Assembly (NCBI GenBank): GCA_036373915.1
Contig: DASUUU010000002.1
Coordinates: 1 to 60,886 of the forward strand
Direction of reading: 5' to 3'
DNA from: JASLBX01 sp036373915
GTDB lineage: Bacteria; Actinomycetota; Actinomycetes; Jiangellales; Jiangellaceae
DNA: 60,886 bases
Position 1 is the first letter of the stretch, and every line of letters starts with the position of its first letter. The notes beneath the pieces are model-generated. The model was not told where the DNA came from, did no database searches, and saw only the letters and a list, made by a program, of their open reading frames with translations. Position numbers and translations under genes: made by a program. Shown here one piece after another: positions 26,609-35,249 of the stretch.

Positions 26609-26622
26609 AGGACGTTTGCCCG
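26609..26622. promoter_or_regulatory. DosR-like box before gap
   Basis: AGGACGTTTGCCCG, 72 bp before the GAPDH start. A related element (AGTCCTTCGGGTC) lies just upstream around 26595. Confidence 0.45.
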
Positions 26623-26694
26623 GTCCCATCCGGCAAACGCGCGCGCGAGGCTGGTGGTGACGTAGACCCGGTCGTTCGAGCGAAGGAGTGACTC

Positions 26695-27693
26695 ATGACA
26701 GTACGGGTGGGAATCAACGGCTTCGGGCGGATCGGCCGCAACTTTCTACGTTGCGCTCTGGAACGTGACATCAAGGTCGTCGGCATCAACGACATCGCTC
26801 CCGTGGAGACGATGGCGCACCTGCTGGCATTCGACTCGACCTACGGCCGGTTGCCGTACCCCGTCCGGGTGAACGGCGGCTCGATCCTTGTCGATCACCA
26901 TCCGATTCCCGTCACGTCAGAACGTGATCCCGATCGGCTGGACTGGGGTGCGTTGGGCGCAGACGTTGTCATCGAGGCGTCCGGCCGCTTTCGCGAACGT
27001 GACGACGCGGCGCGGCACCTCAAGGTGGGCGCTTCCAAGGTGTTGATCTCGGCTCCCGGCAAAGGTGCCGATATCACCGTGGTGATGGGGGTGAACCACA
27101 AGGCATACGACCCCCAGGCTCACGACGTCATCTCGAACGCCTCGTGCACCACCAACTGCGTCGTGCCGATGGTGAAGGTCCTCGACGACGCGTTCGGCAT
27201 CGACAAGGGTTTCATGACGACGGTCCACGGATACACCAACGACCAGGTCGTGCTCGACGCTCCGCACAAGGACCTGCGGCGCGCCCGGTCGGCCGGCGTG
27301 AACATCATCCCAACCAGCACGGGTGCCGCGCGCGCAGTGGGTCTCGTGCTCCCGAACCTGGCCGGCCGGATCGACGGGGTCTCGCTGCGGGTTCCGGTCG
27401 AGGATGGATCGCTCGTCGACCTGGCGGTCGTCTTGAACCGTGAGGTCACTGGAGCCGAGGTCAACAGCGCCTTCGCAGCGGCGGCCGGTAACGAGCTGTC
27501 CGGCATACTGCGGTACACCGACGCCCCGATCGTCTCGCGCGACATCGTGGCCGATCCGTCCTCGTGCGTGTTCGACTCAGGTCTCACGCAGGTCGACGGC
27601 TCCCTTGTCAAGATCTTCGGTTGGTACGACAACGAGTGGGGCTACACCAACCGGCTGGCCGACCTCGCCGAGTTCGTCGGGCAACAGCTCTAG
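26695..27693 (+). CDS. gap: Glyceraldehyde-3-phosphate dehydrogenase, type I
   Basis: A 332-residue GAPDH. The Rossmann opening is VGINGFGRIGRNFLR; the catalytic cysteine is C151 in SNASCTTNC, and the C-terminal NEWGYTNRL is intact. It interconverts glyceraldehyde-3-phosphate and 1,3-bisphosphoglycerate with NAD. Start at 26695 has GAAGGAG 7 bases upstream. No pgk or tpi follows, so this is not the usual glycolytic cluster; it probably is a second, condition-specific gap copy. It is followed after 21 bp by a membrane protein gene. Confidence 0.96.
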   Translation: MTVRVGINGFGRIGRNFLRCALERDIKVVGINDIAPVETMAHLLAFDSTYGRLPYPVRVNGGSILVDHHPIPVTSERDPDRLDWGALGADVVIEASGRFRERDDAARHLKVGASKVLISAPGKGADITVVMGVNHKAYDPQAHDVISNASCTTNCVVPMVKVLDDAFGIDKGFMTTVHGYTNDQVVLDAPHKDLRRARSAGVNIIPTSTGAARAVGLVLPNLAGRIDGVSLRVPVEDGSLVDLAVVLNREVTGAEVNSAFAAAAGNELSGILRYTDAPIVSRDIVADPSSCVFDSGLTQVDGSLVKIFGWYDNEWGYTNRLADLAEFVGQQL

Positions 27694-27714
27694 CCCCGGA
27701 AAAGAGGTTGCGCG

Positions 27715-28449
27715 ATGTCTACGAGCGCACCGCCACCTGTGGCCTACCCGCCCGCAACCACCCCACCGGGCCCACCGACCCGGCCGTGGACGGGCGGCAG
27801 AATCACCGCGCTTGTCCTGGGTTCGATCCTGGCTCTCGTGTCGTTCGGCCTGCTGGTGACAGGTCTGGTCGGGCTGATCTTCGACCAGACGCAGCGGAAC
27901 TCCGACGGGTTCCTGGAGTCGGGCCGGGTCGAGTTCGAGAGCAATGGATATGCCGTCGTAGCCGGCGGGCTCACCGTCGACACCTCGGTTCCCGGCTGGC
28001 TCCAGGCCGAGAACGTGATAGGTGACATCCGGCTGACGGTGGAGTCCGTCGACGGTAGCCCGGTGTTCCTAGGCGTTGCAGACAAGGACGCAGCCCAGCC
28101 GTACCTCGCCGATCTCGCCTACGACGAGGTCCTCGAGATCAGCGGTTTCGGCCACACCGTCACCTATACACCGCACACCGGCGATGCTCCGGCAGCTGCG
28201 CCGGCAGAGGCCGACGTCTGGACGGCCTGGACCGCAGGACCCGGAGAGCAGACCCTGACGGTCGAGCTCGAGGCCGGGGACTGGGTCGCCGTGGCCATGA
28301 ACGCTGACGGAACGGCCGGCGTGGACGTGACCGGCGTGGCCGCCGCGGAGGTTCCAGCTCTTGCACCGGTGGCCGTCACGCTGCTCGTCGCCGGAGTGAT
28401 CGGGCTCGCGGCATCGGCGATACCGATCTTCCTGGCGTTGAGGAGCTGA
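27715..28449 (+). CDS. Membrane-anchored protein of unknown function
   Basis: A 244-residue protein with a proline-rich cytoplasmic N-terminus (to about residue 28), one helix at about 32-56, an extracytoplasmic beta-rich domain of about 150 residues (WLQAENVIGDIRLTVESVDGSPVFLGVAD) and a second helix at about 218-240. This architecture is common in actinobacterial hypothetical proteins. No enzyme motif. Good ribosome site (GAAAAGAGG). Co-transcribed with gap and probably with the USP 52 bp downstream. Confidence 0.65.
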   Translation: MSTSAPPPVAYPPATTPPGPPTRPWTGGRITALVLGSILALVSFGLLVTGLVGLIFDQTQRNSDGFLESGRVEFESNGYAVVAGGLTVDTSVPGWLQAENVIGDIRLTVESVDGSPVFLGVADKDAAQPYLADLAYDEVLEISGFGHTVTYTPHTGDAPAAAPAEADVWTAWTAGPGEQTLTVELEAGDWVAVAMNADGTAGVDVTGVAAAEVPALAPVAVTLLVAGVIGLAASAIPIFLALRS

Positions 28450-28501
28450 GCAAGCCTGAGTCAGCCCGATCTGACCCAACCCGAGTCGTTTGGAGGCAGC
28501 G

Positions 28502-29008
28502 ATGGACAACAACCGCCGAGGCCGGGTCATCGTGGGCATCGACCCGTCTCCGTCCGGCATGTCTGCATTGCGTCGTGCGGTCGAGGAGGCGCGGGAGCGC
28601 GATTCCACCCTCGTCGCCGTGCGCAGCTGGCTCACCCAGCCGCGCATGTACGCGATGGCTCCGGACCTTCGCGAGGTCGACGAAGCCGATACCCGCGAGT
28701 TGGTGGAGCGAACCTTCGCCGAGACCATGGGCGGGGCTCCCGACGACGTCCACGTCGAGACCGTCGTTCTACCCGACTATCCCGGGCCAGCCCTGGTGGC
28801 GCTCGCCGACAGGGACGACGACCTGCTGGTGCTCGGCTCCGGGCGTCGTAACCGTCGCGGGTCCGGATCGCGGACGGTGCGGTACTGCACCGCATGGGCG
28901 GCGTGCCCGGTGCTCGTGGTGCCGCCGCCGCAGCTCGCTCGGGCGGTTTCGCAGCGCGCCCTGCTGCGCCAGCTTCGCCGCGAAATCGACGACCTGACCC
29001 ACCACTGA
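28502..29008 (+). CDS. Single-domain universal stress protein, degenerate nucleotide site
   Basis: A 168-residue one-domain USP: VIVGIDPSPSGMSALRRAVEEAR opens the fold, and CPVLVVPPP closes it. The ATP motif is changed to GSGRRNRRGSGSRTVRY, without the normal GS-[ST] end, so nucleotide binding is doubtful. ATG 28502 with GGAGG 5 bases upstream is the start. It ends the gap unit, before the 764-bp repeat-bearing gap. Confidence 0.85.
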   Translation: MDNNRRGRVIVGIDPSPSGMSALRRAVEEARERDSTLVAVRSWLTQPRMYAMAPDLREVDEADTRELVERTFAETMGGAPDDVHVETVVLPDYPGPALVALADRDDDLLVLGSGRRNRRGSGSRTVRYCTAWAACPVLVVPPPQLARAVSQRALLRQLRREIDDLTHH

Positions 29009-29064
29009 CCCTTCAGTGATCCCCCGGCCGCCGCGCGAGGGCGACATCACAGCCAGGTAGCGCG

Positions 29065-29112
29065 TCGGCCGGGTGGCACATCGGCCGGGTGGCACATCGG
29101 CCGGGTTAGCAC
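29065..29112. repeat. 16-bp tandem repeat, about 2.7 copies
   Basis: The unit TCGGCCGGGTGGCACA is repeated exactly at 29065-29080 and 29081-29096 and then partly from 29097. Non-coding. Confidence 0.75.
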
Positions 29113-29320
29113 TCCAGCCACGCGCCGCCCGGATCGTACGACGTAGTGCTGCGCGGCGACGTGCCGGATGTTCCACGCGTTAATGGCGCACGGGCGGACG
29201 TGCCATCGCGGGCATGCGCGTCAACATGGGACGACGGCATCGGCCCCATCGAGGACCTAGTCAGGTCCGGCCGCACGGAGGCTTAGCTGCACTGAGCATC
29301 CACGGTGCCGCCGGCGGGCC

Positions 29321-29526
29321 GCACCAAAGGTTCCACAATGCTGCCGGCCGCACCAAGGTTCCACAATGCTGCCGACCGGCCGCACCAAGGTTCCACAATG
29401 TCGCGGTAGTCGCATTATGGAACCTTAGTGCCGGTAGGTCACGACATTGTGGAAGCTTGGTGCGGCCTGGCAGCGACACTCTGGAAGCTTGGTGCGAGCC
29501 GACCCGACACCGCGGAAGCTCGGTGC
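29321..29526. repeat. Phased array of 19-bp repeats in opposing orientation
   Basis: Three copies of GCACCAAGGTTCCACAATG (29321-29340 with one extra base, 29350-29368, 29382-29400) are followed by four inverted, progressively diverged copies (29413-29431, 29445-29463, 29477-29495, 29508-29526). The period is close to 32 bp and the two arms face each other across 12 bp. Such spacing keeps all copies on one face of the helix, and the arms could also form a long hairpin. Confidence 0.8.
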
Positions 29527-29772
29527 GGGCCGGCAGACACACCGTGGAGGACATGCCTGACTGGCGGGCGTCCGCGGGTATGAAACCGGCTCTGGCCACG
29601 TGACGTCGACCAGGCACTGGCCAGGTGCGGGCACTCGCTGCTGTGCGCAGTCCGCCCAACCCAGCGAACCGACGTACACCCTCCGCCCCAAGGCACAACG
29701 GGCCCGAACGAAAGGTCCGGCCGGACGGGGTCGGCGCTGCTGGCGTCCCCTGTCCGGCCGGGTGTAAGAAGA

Positions 29773-30657
29773 TCAGCTCTCCGGCTGGTGTACCACGATG
29801 GTCGGCCGGTCCACGTGCCGCAGAATGGCCCGAGCCACCGAGCCGAGCAGCATGCCGGTCACTGTGCCGTGCCCGCGGCCGCCGATCACGACAAGGTCCG
29901 CGTTGACCGCATGGCGGGCCAGCGCCTCGGCCGGGTGCTCGCTCTCGCCAGCCGTCGTGACGGCCACGTTCGGGTACTTCTCCCGCCAGCCGGCGATCGA
30001 CTCCGAGAGGATGAGGTCGTAGTCCGCGGGGTACCGCGGCTTGTTCTCACCCGTAAGCGGCCACCCCTCCGGCCAGCGCGTGGGCTGGTGCCACGCGAAT
30101 ACCACGGCGAGTTCGGCATCCCGTTCCGCCGCGATCTCGAACGCGTACTGTACCGCCGCCTGGCAGTTCGCCGATCCGTCGACGCCTACGACGATTCGCC
30201 CGTACCGTTCGGCGGGCGGCTCCCAGGAGGACGGAATCACCGCGACGGGTGTGGCGGACCGCGACGCACAGGCGAGCGAGACCGAGCCCAGGGCCAGCTC
30301 GGCAAACCGGCCGAGACCTTCGCGGCCGACCACGAGCAGTCTGGCCCGCTTGCTCGCCTCGAGCAGGACGTGGGGTGCGGGCCCTTCGACGCTCATGGTG
30401 GAGACGGACAGGTCCGGATGGTCGGCCAACACCCATTTGCGCGCATGTTGGAGGATCCGTTCGGACTCCTCCGTGGCTTCCGGTAGCTGGACGGCGACTG
30501 CCGGCATCGCGGCGATTACGGGCTGGTACGCGTGCACCAGCCGTATCGGCCAGTCGTGCTCGGCCGCTTCGTTGGCGGCCCAGTCGAGGGCGTGCAACGC
30601 GTCGGTCGAACCGTCCACTCCTACTACGACGAGCCTGTTGGGCTCAGTGTTCGACAT
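29773..30657 (-). CDS. Tandem-domain universal stress protein
   Basis: A 294-residue two-domain USP with both ATP motifs: GREGLGRFAELALGSVS and GGRGHGTVTGMLLGSVA. Domain 2 has an insertion (WHQPTRWPEGWPLTGENKPRYP) not seen in the other tandem USPs here. Start at 30657 (MSNTEP) with AAGGGAG 6-7 bases upstream. It follows the CBS protein gene by 25 bp on the same strand, so the pair is one unit controlled from the box near 31.13 kb. In M. tuberculosis the CBS protein Hrp1 and USPs also lie close together in the DosR regulon. Confidence 0.92.
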   Translation of the reverse strand: MSNTEPNRLVVVGVDGSTDALHALDWAANEAAEHDWPIRLVHAYQPVIAAMPAVAVQLPEATEESERILQHARKWVLADHPDLSVSTMSVEGPAPHVLLEASKRARLLVVGREGLGRFAELALGSVSLACASRSATPVAVIPSSWEPPAERYGRIVVGVDGSANCQAAVQYAFEIAAERDAELAVVFAWHQPTRWPEGWPLTGENKPRYPADYDLILSESIAGWREKYPNVAVTTAGESEHPAEALARHAVNADLVVIGGRGHGTVTGMLLGSVARAILRHVDRPTIVVHQPES

Positions 30658-30682
30658 GTCAGCTCCCTTCGAGCCGGATAGG

Positions 30683-31075
30683 TCACGCATCGGCGGCTCG
30701 GAAGACACCGCCCCGTGCGTACAGGTGGACCAGGTCGGCTCGGCTGATGATCCCCACGAGCCGGCCGAGGTCGTCGACGACGGGCAGGCGCTTGATGCCG
30801 TAGTGGTCGATGAGCTGCGCCGCTGCCTCGGCCGGCTGGTCGGCGCGCACCGTGATCGCCGGCTGGGACATGATTGTTTCGGCTAAGCCGCCGGTGTAGC
30901 GGTGGTGGATGATGTCTGCTTCGGACACGACGCCGACCACGTGATTGTCCAGGTCGACCACCGGAACCGCGCTGACGCACCGCTGATCCAGAACTTCGGC
31001 GATGGCACGCGCGGGCGTGTCGGTGCAGACCGCTGCCACATCGGTGGCCATCAGGTCCTCGACGAGCGTTCGCAT
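30683..31075 (-). CDS. Two-CBS-domain protein, Hrp1-like
   Basis: A 130-residue protein made of two CBS motifs: residues 5-60 (MATDVAAVCTDTPARAIAEVL ... VVGVVSEADII) and 65-125 (TIMSQPAITVRADQPAEAAAQL ... LVGIISRADLV). Size and layout match M. tuberculosis Hrp1 (Rv2626c), one of the strongest hypoxia-induced proteins. CBS pairs bind adenosyl ligands and regulate partners; no enzyme is attached. A DosR-like box lies 54 bp upstream. Confidence 0.9.
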   Translation of the reverse strand: MRTLVEDLMATDVAAVCTDTPARAIAEVLDQRCVSAVPVVDLDNHVVGVVSEADIIHHRYTGGLAETIMSQPAITVRADQPAEAAAQLIDHYGIKRLPVVDDLGRLVGIISRADLVHLYARGGVFRAADA

Positions 31076-31129
31076 GGCATCCTCCCGCGTTCTGCTTCGA
31101 CGGTATTGCGGTGCCCTTCACGAGCGTCA

Positions 31130-31143
31130 GGTCCGAAGGTCCC
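31130..31143. promoter_or_regulatory. DosR-like box before the CBS-USP unit
   Basis: GGTCCGAAGGTCCC, a strong palindrome 54 bp from the CBS gene start, in the 89-bp gap after the Acg gene. Confidence 0.65.
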
Positions 31144-31164
31144 TGCCAGTAGGTCCGGCAGGCC

Positions 31165-32142
31165 CTAATCCGGATCGATGAACTCACCTATCGGGCGCCG
31201 CGGTGTCGGCGGAGCCTCCGGTCCGTATCCCAGCCGCATCACGATCTGCGGCTCCGACCTGCCGCCCAGCGGATCGCGGACCAGCCAGCGCAGCTCGCGA
31301 TGTTCGATCGCCTGGGTCAGCAGCGAGGTGGCGAGTCCGGCCTGCGTTGCTACCAGCAGGACGTGCTGCAGAGCCTGCCCAGCCACCAGCCAGTCTCGCG
31401 GCGAGTCGTGCGAGGTCGCCAGGACGGCGAGGACCGGCTCGTTCTCGAACTCGCCGACCGGGCGCCCACGGTCTGCTCGGTTCGCCGCAAGGTCACGCAC
31501 CGGAGCGGTACGCCGCCGTGGCCGGGGCCCGAGCGACGAGGACGGCACGCCGTCCCTATCGCGTTCGCCGCCGACCCAGTGGTGCCGTTCCTGCCGACGT
31601 AGCGGATCGAGATCGTCGGACATGTTGGCTTCACCGGTGAGCCGGAGCAGCCAGTCGCGCCGTGCCTGCTCGGTGACCCACTCGAGGCTGGCGCCCTCGG
31701 CCGCTGCGGCCTCAGCCAGGGTGCTTCGCACCGACGGGGGGATCTCCTCGTCCTTGTACGGCGAGCGGTTGGTACGCCTTCTGGCCAGCTCCGGGTACAG
31801 CTCGGCCAGCTGGGACTGGCCGCCCGACGCCCGCATGAGCGACACCTCGGCGACCCGCGTGCGGTCCGTACTGTCGTGTAGTTCGACCGCTGCGTCGTAG
31901 CCCAGGTTCGCTGCGGCGACCCTGAGGTTGAAGACCACCGCACCGATACTGATCATGGACATCCGGCGCTCCGGGTCCTCGGCCGCCAGCTCGTACTGCG
32001 GGTCCCGGTGTACCTCGATGGTGTTTGCTCTGAACCGGAACCGCCACGGCTGGGTGTTGTGCATCGAGGGCGCCAGGACCGCGGCGCCCACGAGGGTGTC
32101 GCGCGTGGCCGTGTCCAGGGTGTCCGGTGTGCGGGGTGTCAT
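31165..32142 (-). CDS. Acg-type nitroreductase family protein
   Basis: A 325-residue FMN-binding protein of the Acg (Rv2032/Rv3131/Rv3127) branch: APSMHNTQPWRF near the N-terminus, RRTNRSPY in the middle and LATSLLTQAIEH near the C-terminus are typical. In Acg itself the FMN is buried and the active site is lidded, so it may store flavin rather than reduce nitro groups. ATG 32142 overlaps the stop of the upstream P-type ATPase (ATGA), so it is the second gene of that unit. Confidence 0.9.
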   Translation of the reverse strand: MTPRTPDTLDTATRDTLVGAAVLAPSMHNTQPWRFRFRANTIEVHRDPQYELAAEDPERRMSMISIGAVVFNLRVAAANLGYDAAVELHDSTDRTRVAEVSLMRASGGQSQLAELYPELARRRTNRSPYKDEEIPPSVRSTLAEAAAAEGASLEWVTEQARRDWLLRLTGEANMSDDLDPLRRQERHHWVGGERDRDGVPSSSLGPRPRRRTAPVRDLAANRADRGRPVGEFENEPVLAVLATSHDSPRDWLVAGQALQHVLLVATQAGLATSLLTQAIEHRELRWLVRDPLGGRSEPQIVMRLGYGPEAPPTPRRPIGEFIDPD

Positions 32143-34820
32143 GGCGATGCTCCTCTGGTGGTGCCGGCCCGCCGCCGAACCGCCTTTTCAAGCTCGACGG
32201 CGATCAGGATGGTGGTCGCGACCGCGATGATCCGGATCCAGGCCGCAAGGTCGATCGGCTCGACCCGCAGGACGAGCTGAGTTGGTGGGAAGTACAGGGC
32301 TCCGATGTGGACCATGAAGGCGACGATCGTCGTGACCACAAGGAAGGGGTTGTCGCGCAACGGCACGGTAAACACCGACCGGTAGTCCGAGCGGGCGTTC
32401 CCGGCCTGCAGAGCCATGAACGTGACCATCGTGGTCAGGGCCGCCGTCTGCGCTGCGGTCAGCGACCCGGACCGGTCGAGCTCCCAGCGGAAGATCACCA
32501 ACGTGCCCACGGCCATCACTATGCCGGTCAGCACAGTGCGCTGCCAGAGCCGGCGGGAGAGGATCCCTTCCCGAGGCGGGCGTGGCGAGCGATCCAGTAC
32601 ATCCTTCTCGGCCGCCTCGAAGGCGAGAGCGACGTCCTGGAGCCCATTGGTGACCAGGTTCAGCCACAGCAACTGTGCCGGGAGCATCAGCAGCGGCCAA
32701 CCCGCGGACAGCCCCACAAGCAGGGCCGCGATCGTAGCGGCACCGGTCGATACGAGGAAGAACGTGGCACGCCTGATGTTGTCGAAGGTGACCCGGCCTT
32801 CCTCGATAGCGCTGACGATGCTGACGAAGTTGTCGTCGGCGAGCACGATCTCGGCCGCTTCCCTGGCCACGTCGGTGCCATCCCTGCCCATCGCGACACC
32901 GATGGAGGCGGCTTTGAGCGCAGGCGCGTCGTTGACCCCGTCACCGGTCACGGCCACGACCTCGCCGGCCGCCTGTAGCGCCCGGACGATGCGCAGCTTG
33001 CCCTCGGGAGAAACCCGCGCGTACACCGACGTTTCACTCACCCGGCGGCGCAGGCCGTCATCGTCGAGCCGGTCGATCTCGGCACCGGTCAGCGGATCGG
33101 TACTGTCGATGCCCAGCTCCGCGGCGATCGATGCAGCGGTCGCGGCGTGGTCACCGGTGATCATGACAACTCGCACGTCTGCTCGCCGGCAGGCCTCGAC
33201 GGCCTGCCGCACGCCCTGCCGTGGCGGGTCCTTCATACCCACGAGGCCGACGAAGACGAGGCCGGTCGGGTCCTCCGGGTCCAGGGGCGGCTGCGAGCGG
33301 GGGCGCGTCCTGCTGATCGCCATACCGAGGACCCGCAGCCCGGACGCGGCCAACTCGCGCGCCGCAGCGTGGATCTGTTCCTCGTCGACCGGCTGCTCAC
33401 CCTCGTCTCCGGTCATCGCGTCGCACATCGCCAGGACACGTTCGGGCGCGCCCTTGACGAACAGCACCTCTCCCCCGTTGACCTGCCGTATAGACGCCGA
33501 GTAGCGCAGCTCGGGTTCGAACGGCGTCTCCGTGACGGCCGGGAACGCGTCACGCACCTGATCCGGTACGAAACCGGCTGCGGTCGCGGCGGTCAGCAGG
33601 GCCACTTCGGTCGGATCGCCGCTCTGTACGATCCCGGCCGCACCATGATGGACGGTGGCTTCGTTCGTGAGCACACCCGTGAGCAGCGTCAGCGCCCCCG
33701 GGTCAGACTCCTCGTGGCTCGCCGTCCGGGTCCGGTCAGTGCGCATCTGGTCCAGCGAGCGGAACCGGCCGCCAGCCCAGATCCGCTGGACGGTCATCCT
33801 ATTCTCGGTCAGCGTGCCCGTCTTGTCCGATCCGATCACCGTCGCACTTCCGAGCGCCTCAACGGACGGGAGCTGGCGGACGATCGCCTGCCGGCGCGCC
33901 ATCCGGCTCACTCCTACCGCGAGCGCGATGGTGACCACGATCGGCAACCCCTCTGGAACCGCCGCGACGGCAAGCGCCACCGCCGTCAGAAACAGCTCGG
34001 AGAGGTCGCCGCCACGCAGCAGGCCGATGGCGAACACCAGGGCCGAGGCCGACACCACGACGATCCCGATCAGCTTGGCGAGCTGGTCCATCCGCCGGCC
34101 GAGCGGAGTCTGGGTGTCGGGCTCGGAGCGGATCAGCTCGGCAATGCCGCCGATCTCGGTCTGGTAGCCGGTCGCCACCACGACGCCTTCCCCACGCCCT
34201 CTGGTCACCGCCGTTCCGGCGTACGCGAGGGATCCTCGGTCGCCGAGCGACAGGTCAGCATCCAGCACCTGGGTATGCTTGGCGACCGGCGCCGACTCTC
34301 CGGTGAGCAGCGACTCGTCGACGAGCAGCGACCGAACCGACACCAGCCGGAGGTCCGCGGGAACTCGGGTGCCCGACTCGAGCAGGACGAGATCTCCCGG
34401 CACGATGTCGCGGCCGTCGACCTCGACCTCCCGACCGTCGCGGATGACCCGGGCCTTCGGTACGGCCAGCTCCATCAGGGCCCGGACGGACGCGTCGGCC
34501 TTGCGTTCCTGGACGTAGCCGATCGTCGTGTTGAGCAGCAGAATCGCGGAGATCACCACGGTATCGGCCCACTCGCGCAGCAGCGCTGTCACCACGGCGG
34601 CGACGAGCAGGATCACGATGAGCGGACTGCGGAACTGCCGGACGAACACGGCGAACCGCGACGCGGGCTTCGCGTCCTCGAGCACGTTCGGTCCGTGCTC
34701 GGCCAGCCGCCGCGCGACCTCGTCCGTGGCCAGGCCGTGCGGCGAGGACTCCAGCTCGTCGAGGACGTCGGCCGCCGTCATGGCGTGCCACGAACCGCCG
34801 GAGCGCACTGGGGCCATCAT
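32139..34820 (-). CDS. Cation-transporting P-type ATPase (P2A/CtpF-like)
   Basis: An 893-residue P2-type pump with an N-terminal cation ATPase domain (residues 10-80), actuator LTGESAP, TM4 motif PEGLPIV, phosphorylated D332 in GSDKTGTLTENRM, and hinge TGDGVNDAPALK. The six-helix C-terminal module is complete. PEGLP fits Ca2+ or other divalent transport; M. tuberculosis CtpF (Rv1997), a DosR-regulated Ca2+ pump, is the likely counterpart. ATG 34820 has GGAAGG 10 bases upstream; the longer open frame is antisense to the XRE gene. It shares a DosR-like box with that divergent gene. Confidence 0.93.
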   Translation of the reverse strand: MMAPVRSGGSWHAMTAADVLDELESSPHGLATDEVARRLAEHGPNVLEDAKPASRFAVFVRQFRSPLIVILLVAAVVTALLREWADTVVISAILLLNTTIGYVQERKADASVRALMELAVPKARVIRDGREVEVDGRDIVPGDLVLLESGTRVPADLRLVSVRSLLVDESLLTGESAPVAKHTQVLDADLSLGDRGSLAYAGTAVTRGRGEGVVVATGYQTEIGGIAELIRSEPDTQTPLGRRMDQLAKLIGIVVVSASALVFAIGLLRGGDLSELFLTAVALAVAAVPEGLPIVVTIALAVGVSRMARRQAIVRQLPSVEALGSATVIGSDKTGTLTENRMTVQRIWAGGRFRSLDQMRTDRTRTASHEESDPGALTLLTGVLTNEATVHHGAAGIVQSGDPTEVALLTAATAAGFVPDQVRDAFPAVTETPFEPELRYSASIRQVNGGEVLFVKGAPERVLAMCDAMTGDEGEQPVDEEQIHAAARELAASGLRVLGMAISRTRPRSQPPLDPEDPTGLVFVGLVGMKDPPRQGVRQAVEACRRADVRVVMITGDHAATAASIAAELGIDSTDPLTGAEIDRLDDDGLRRRVSETSVYARVSPEGKLRIVRALQAAGEVVAVTGDGVNDAPALKAASIGVAMGRDGTDVAREAAEIVLADDNFVSIVSAIEEGRVTFDNIRRATFFLVSTGAATIAALLVGLSAGWPLLMLPAQLLWLNLVTNGLQDVALAFEAAEKDVLDRSPRPPREGILSRRLWQRTVLTGIVMAVGTLVIFRWELDRSGSLTAAQTAALTTMVTFMALQAGNARSDYRSVFTVPLRDNPFLVVTTIVAFMVHIGALYFPPTQLVLRVEPIDLAAWIRIIAVATTILIAVELEKAVRRRAGTTRGASP

Positions 34821-34895
34821 GTTGCGGTCACCTTCCTTTGTCTCAGCCTCCACTGACCGCGGGCCCAAAGACAACGGCGAAGGTTGACGTACGCA

Positions 34896-34909
34896 GGGAC
34901 CTTCGGCCC
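34896..34909. promoter_or_regulatory. DosR-like box, ATPase/XRE divergent region
   Basis: GGGACCTTCGGCCC, the window's reference copy, 75 bp from the ATPase start and 58 bp from the XRE start in a 147-bp divergent region. Confidence 0.68.
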
Positions 34910-34967
34910 GTCGGACCGTGCGGTTATCCTCTGCCGGGGCGGCGCCACGTGGACGCATGCTTGCCGT

Positions 34968-35243
34968 ATGGAGATCACCAAGGATCCCGGCGAGCTCGGC
35001 CGCCGCTTGGCCCAGCGCCGCCGCGAGCTCGGGCTCACCCACGCGCAGGTCGCGCGGAGGGCACGGTTGACCGAGGGATACGTGAGGCATGTCGAGGAGC
35101 AGCCGGCCGACATAGCGCATGCCGCGCTGTGGCGGCTGGCGGCAGCGCTGGAAACCACGCCGCGCCAGCTGCTCGGTGCCGAATCTCCGACCCTGCTCCC
35201 AGAACAGCGGCCGGGCGAGGCCGAAGCGACCCTCGGAAGGTAG
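34968..35243 (+). CDS. XRE-family transcriptional regulator, short
   Basis: A 91-residue protein that is almost only a helix-turn-helix: LGRRLAQRRRELGLTHAQVARRARLTEGYVRHVEEQPADIAHAALWRLAAAL matches the Xre/Cro fold. No ligand domain. ATG 34968 is used; the open frame runs 28 codons further up without ribosome site. It precedes the flavodoxin gene by 6 bp, so it may sense redox with it or autoregulate the unit. It is one of only two regulator-like proteins in the window. Confidence 0.82.
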   Translation: MEITKDPGELGRRLAQRRRELGLTHAQVARRARLTEGYVRHVEEQPADIAHAALWRLAAALETTPRQLLGAESPTLLPEQRPGEAEATLGR

Positions 35244-35249
35244 CGCACC

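Larger units (their letters stand above)
29009..29772. other. 764-bp non-coding gap between convergent units
   Basis: No frame here has a credible product, ribosome site or codon pattern. The gap contains a 16-bp tandem repeat and a phased array of 19-bp repeats in opposing orientation, annotated separately. It lies between the convergent ends of the gap-USP unit and the CBS-USP unit. Confidence 0.6.

Noticed and set aside
29321..29526. CRISPR array
   Set aside because: Repeats are only 19 bp, occur in both orientations, and the spacers of about 12 bp are similar to each other; no cas gene is nearby.
29214..29698. Open frames across the repeat array
   Set aside because: Translations are repetitive products of the array in both strands, without ribosome sites or homology.
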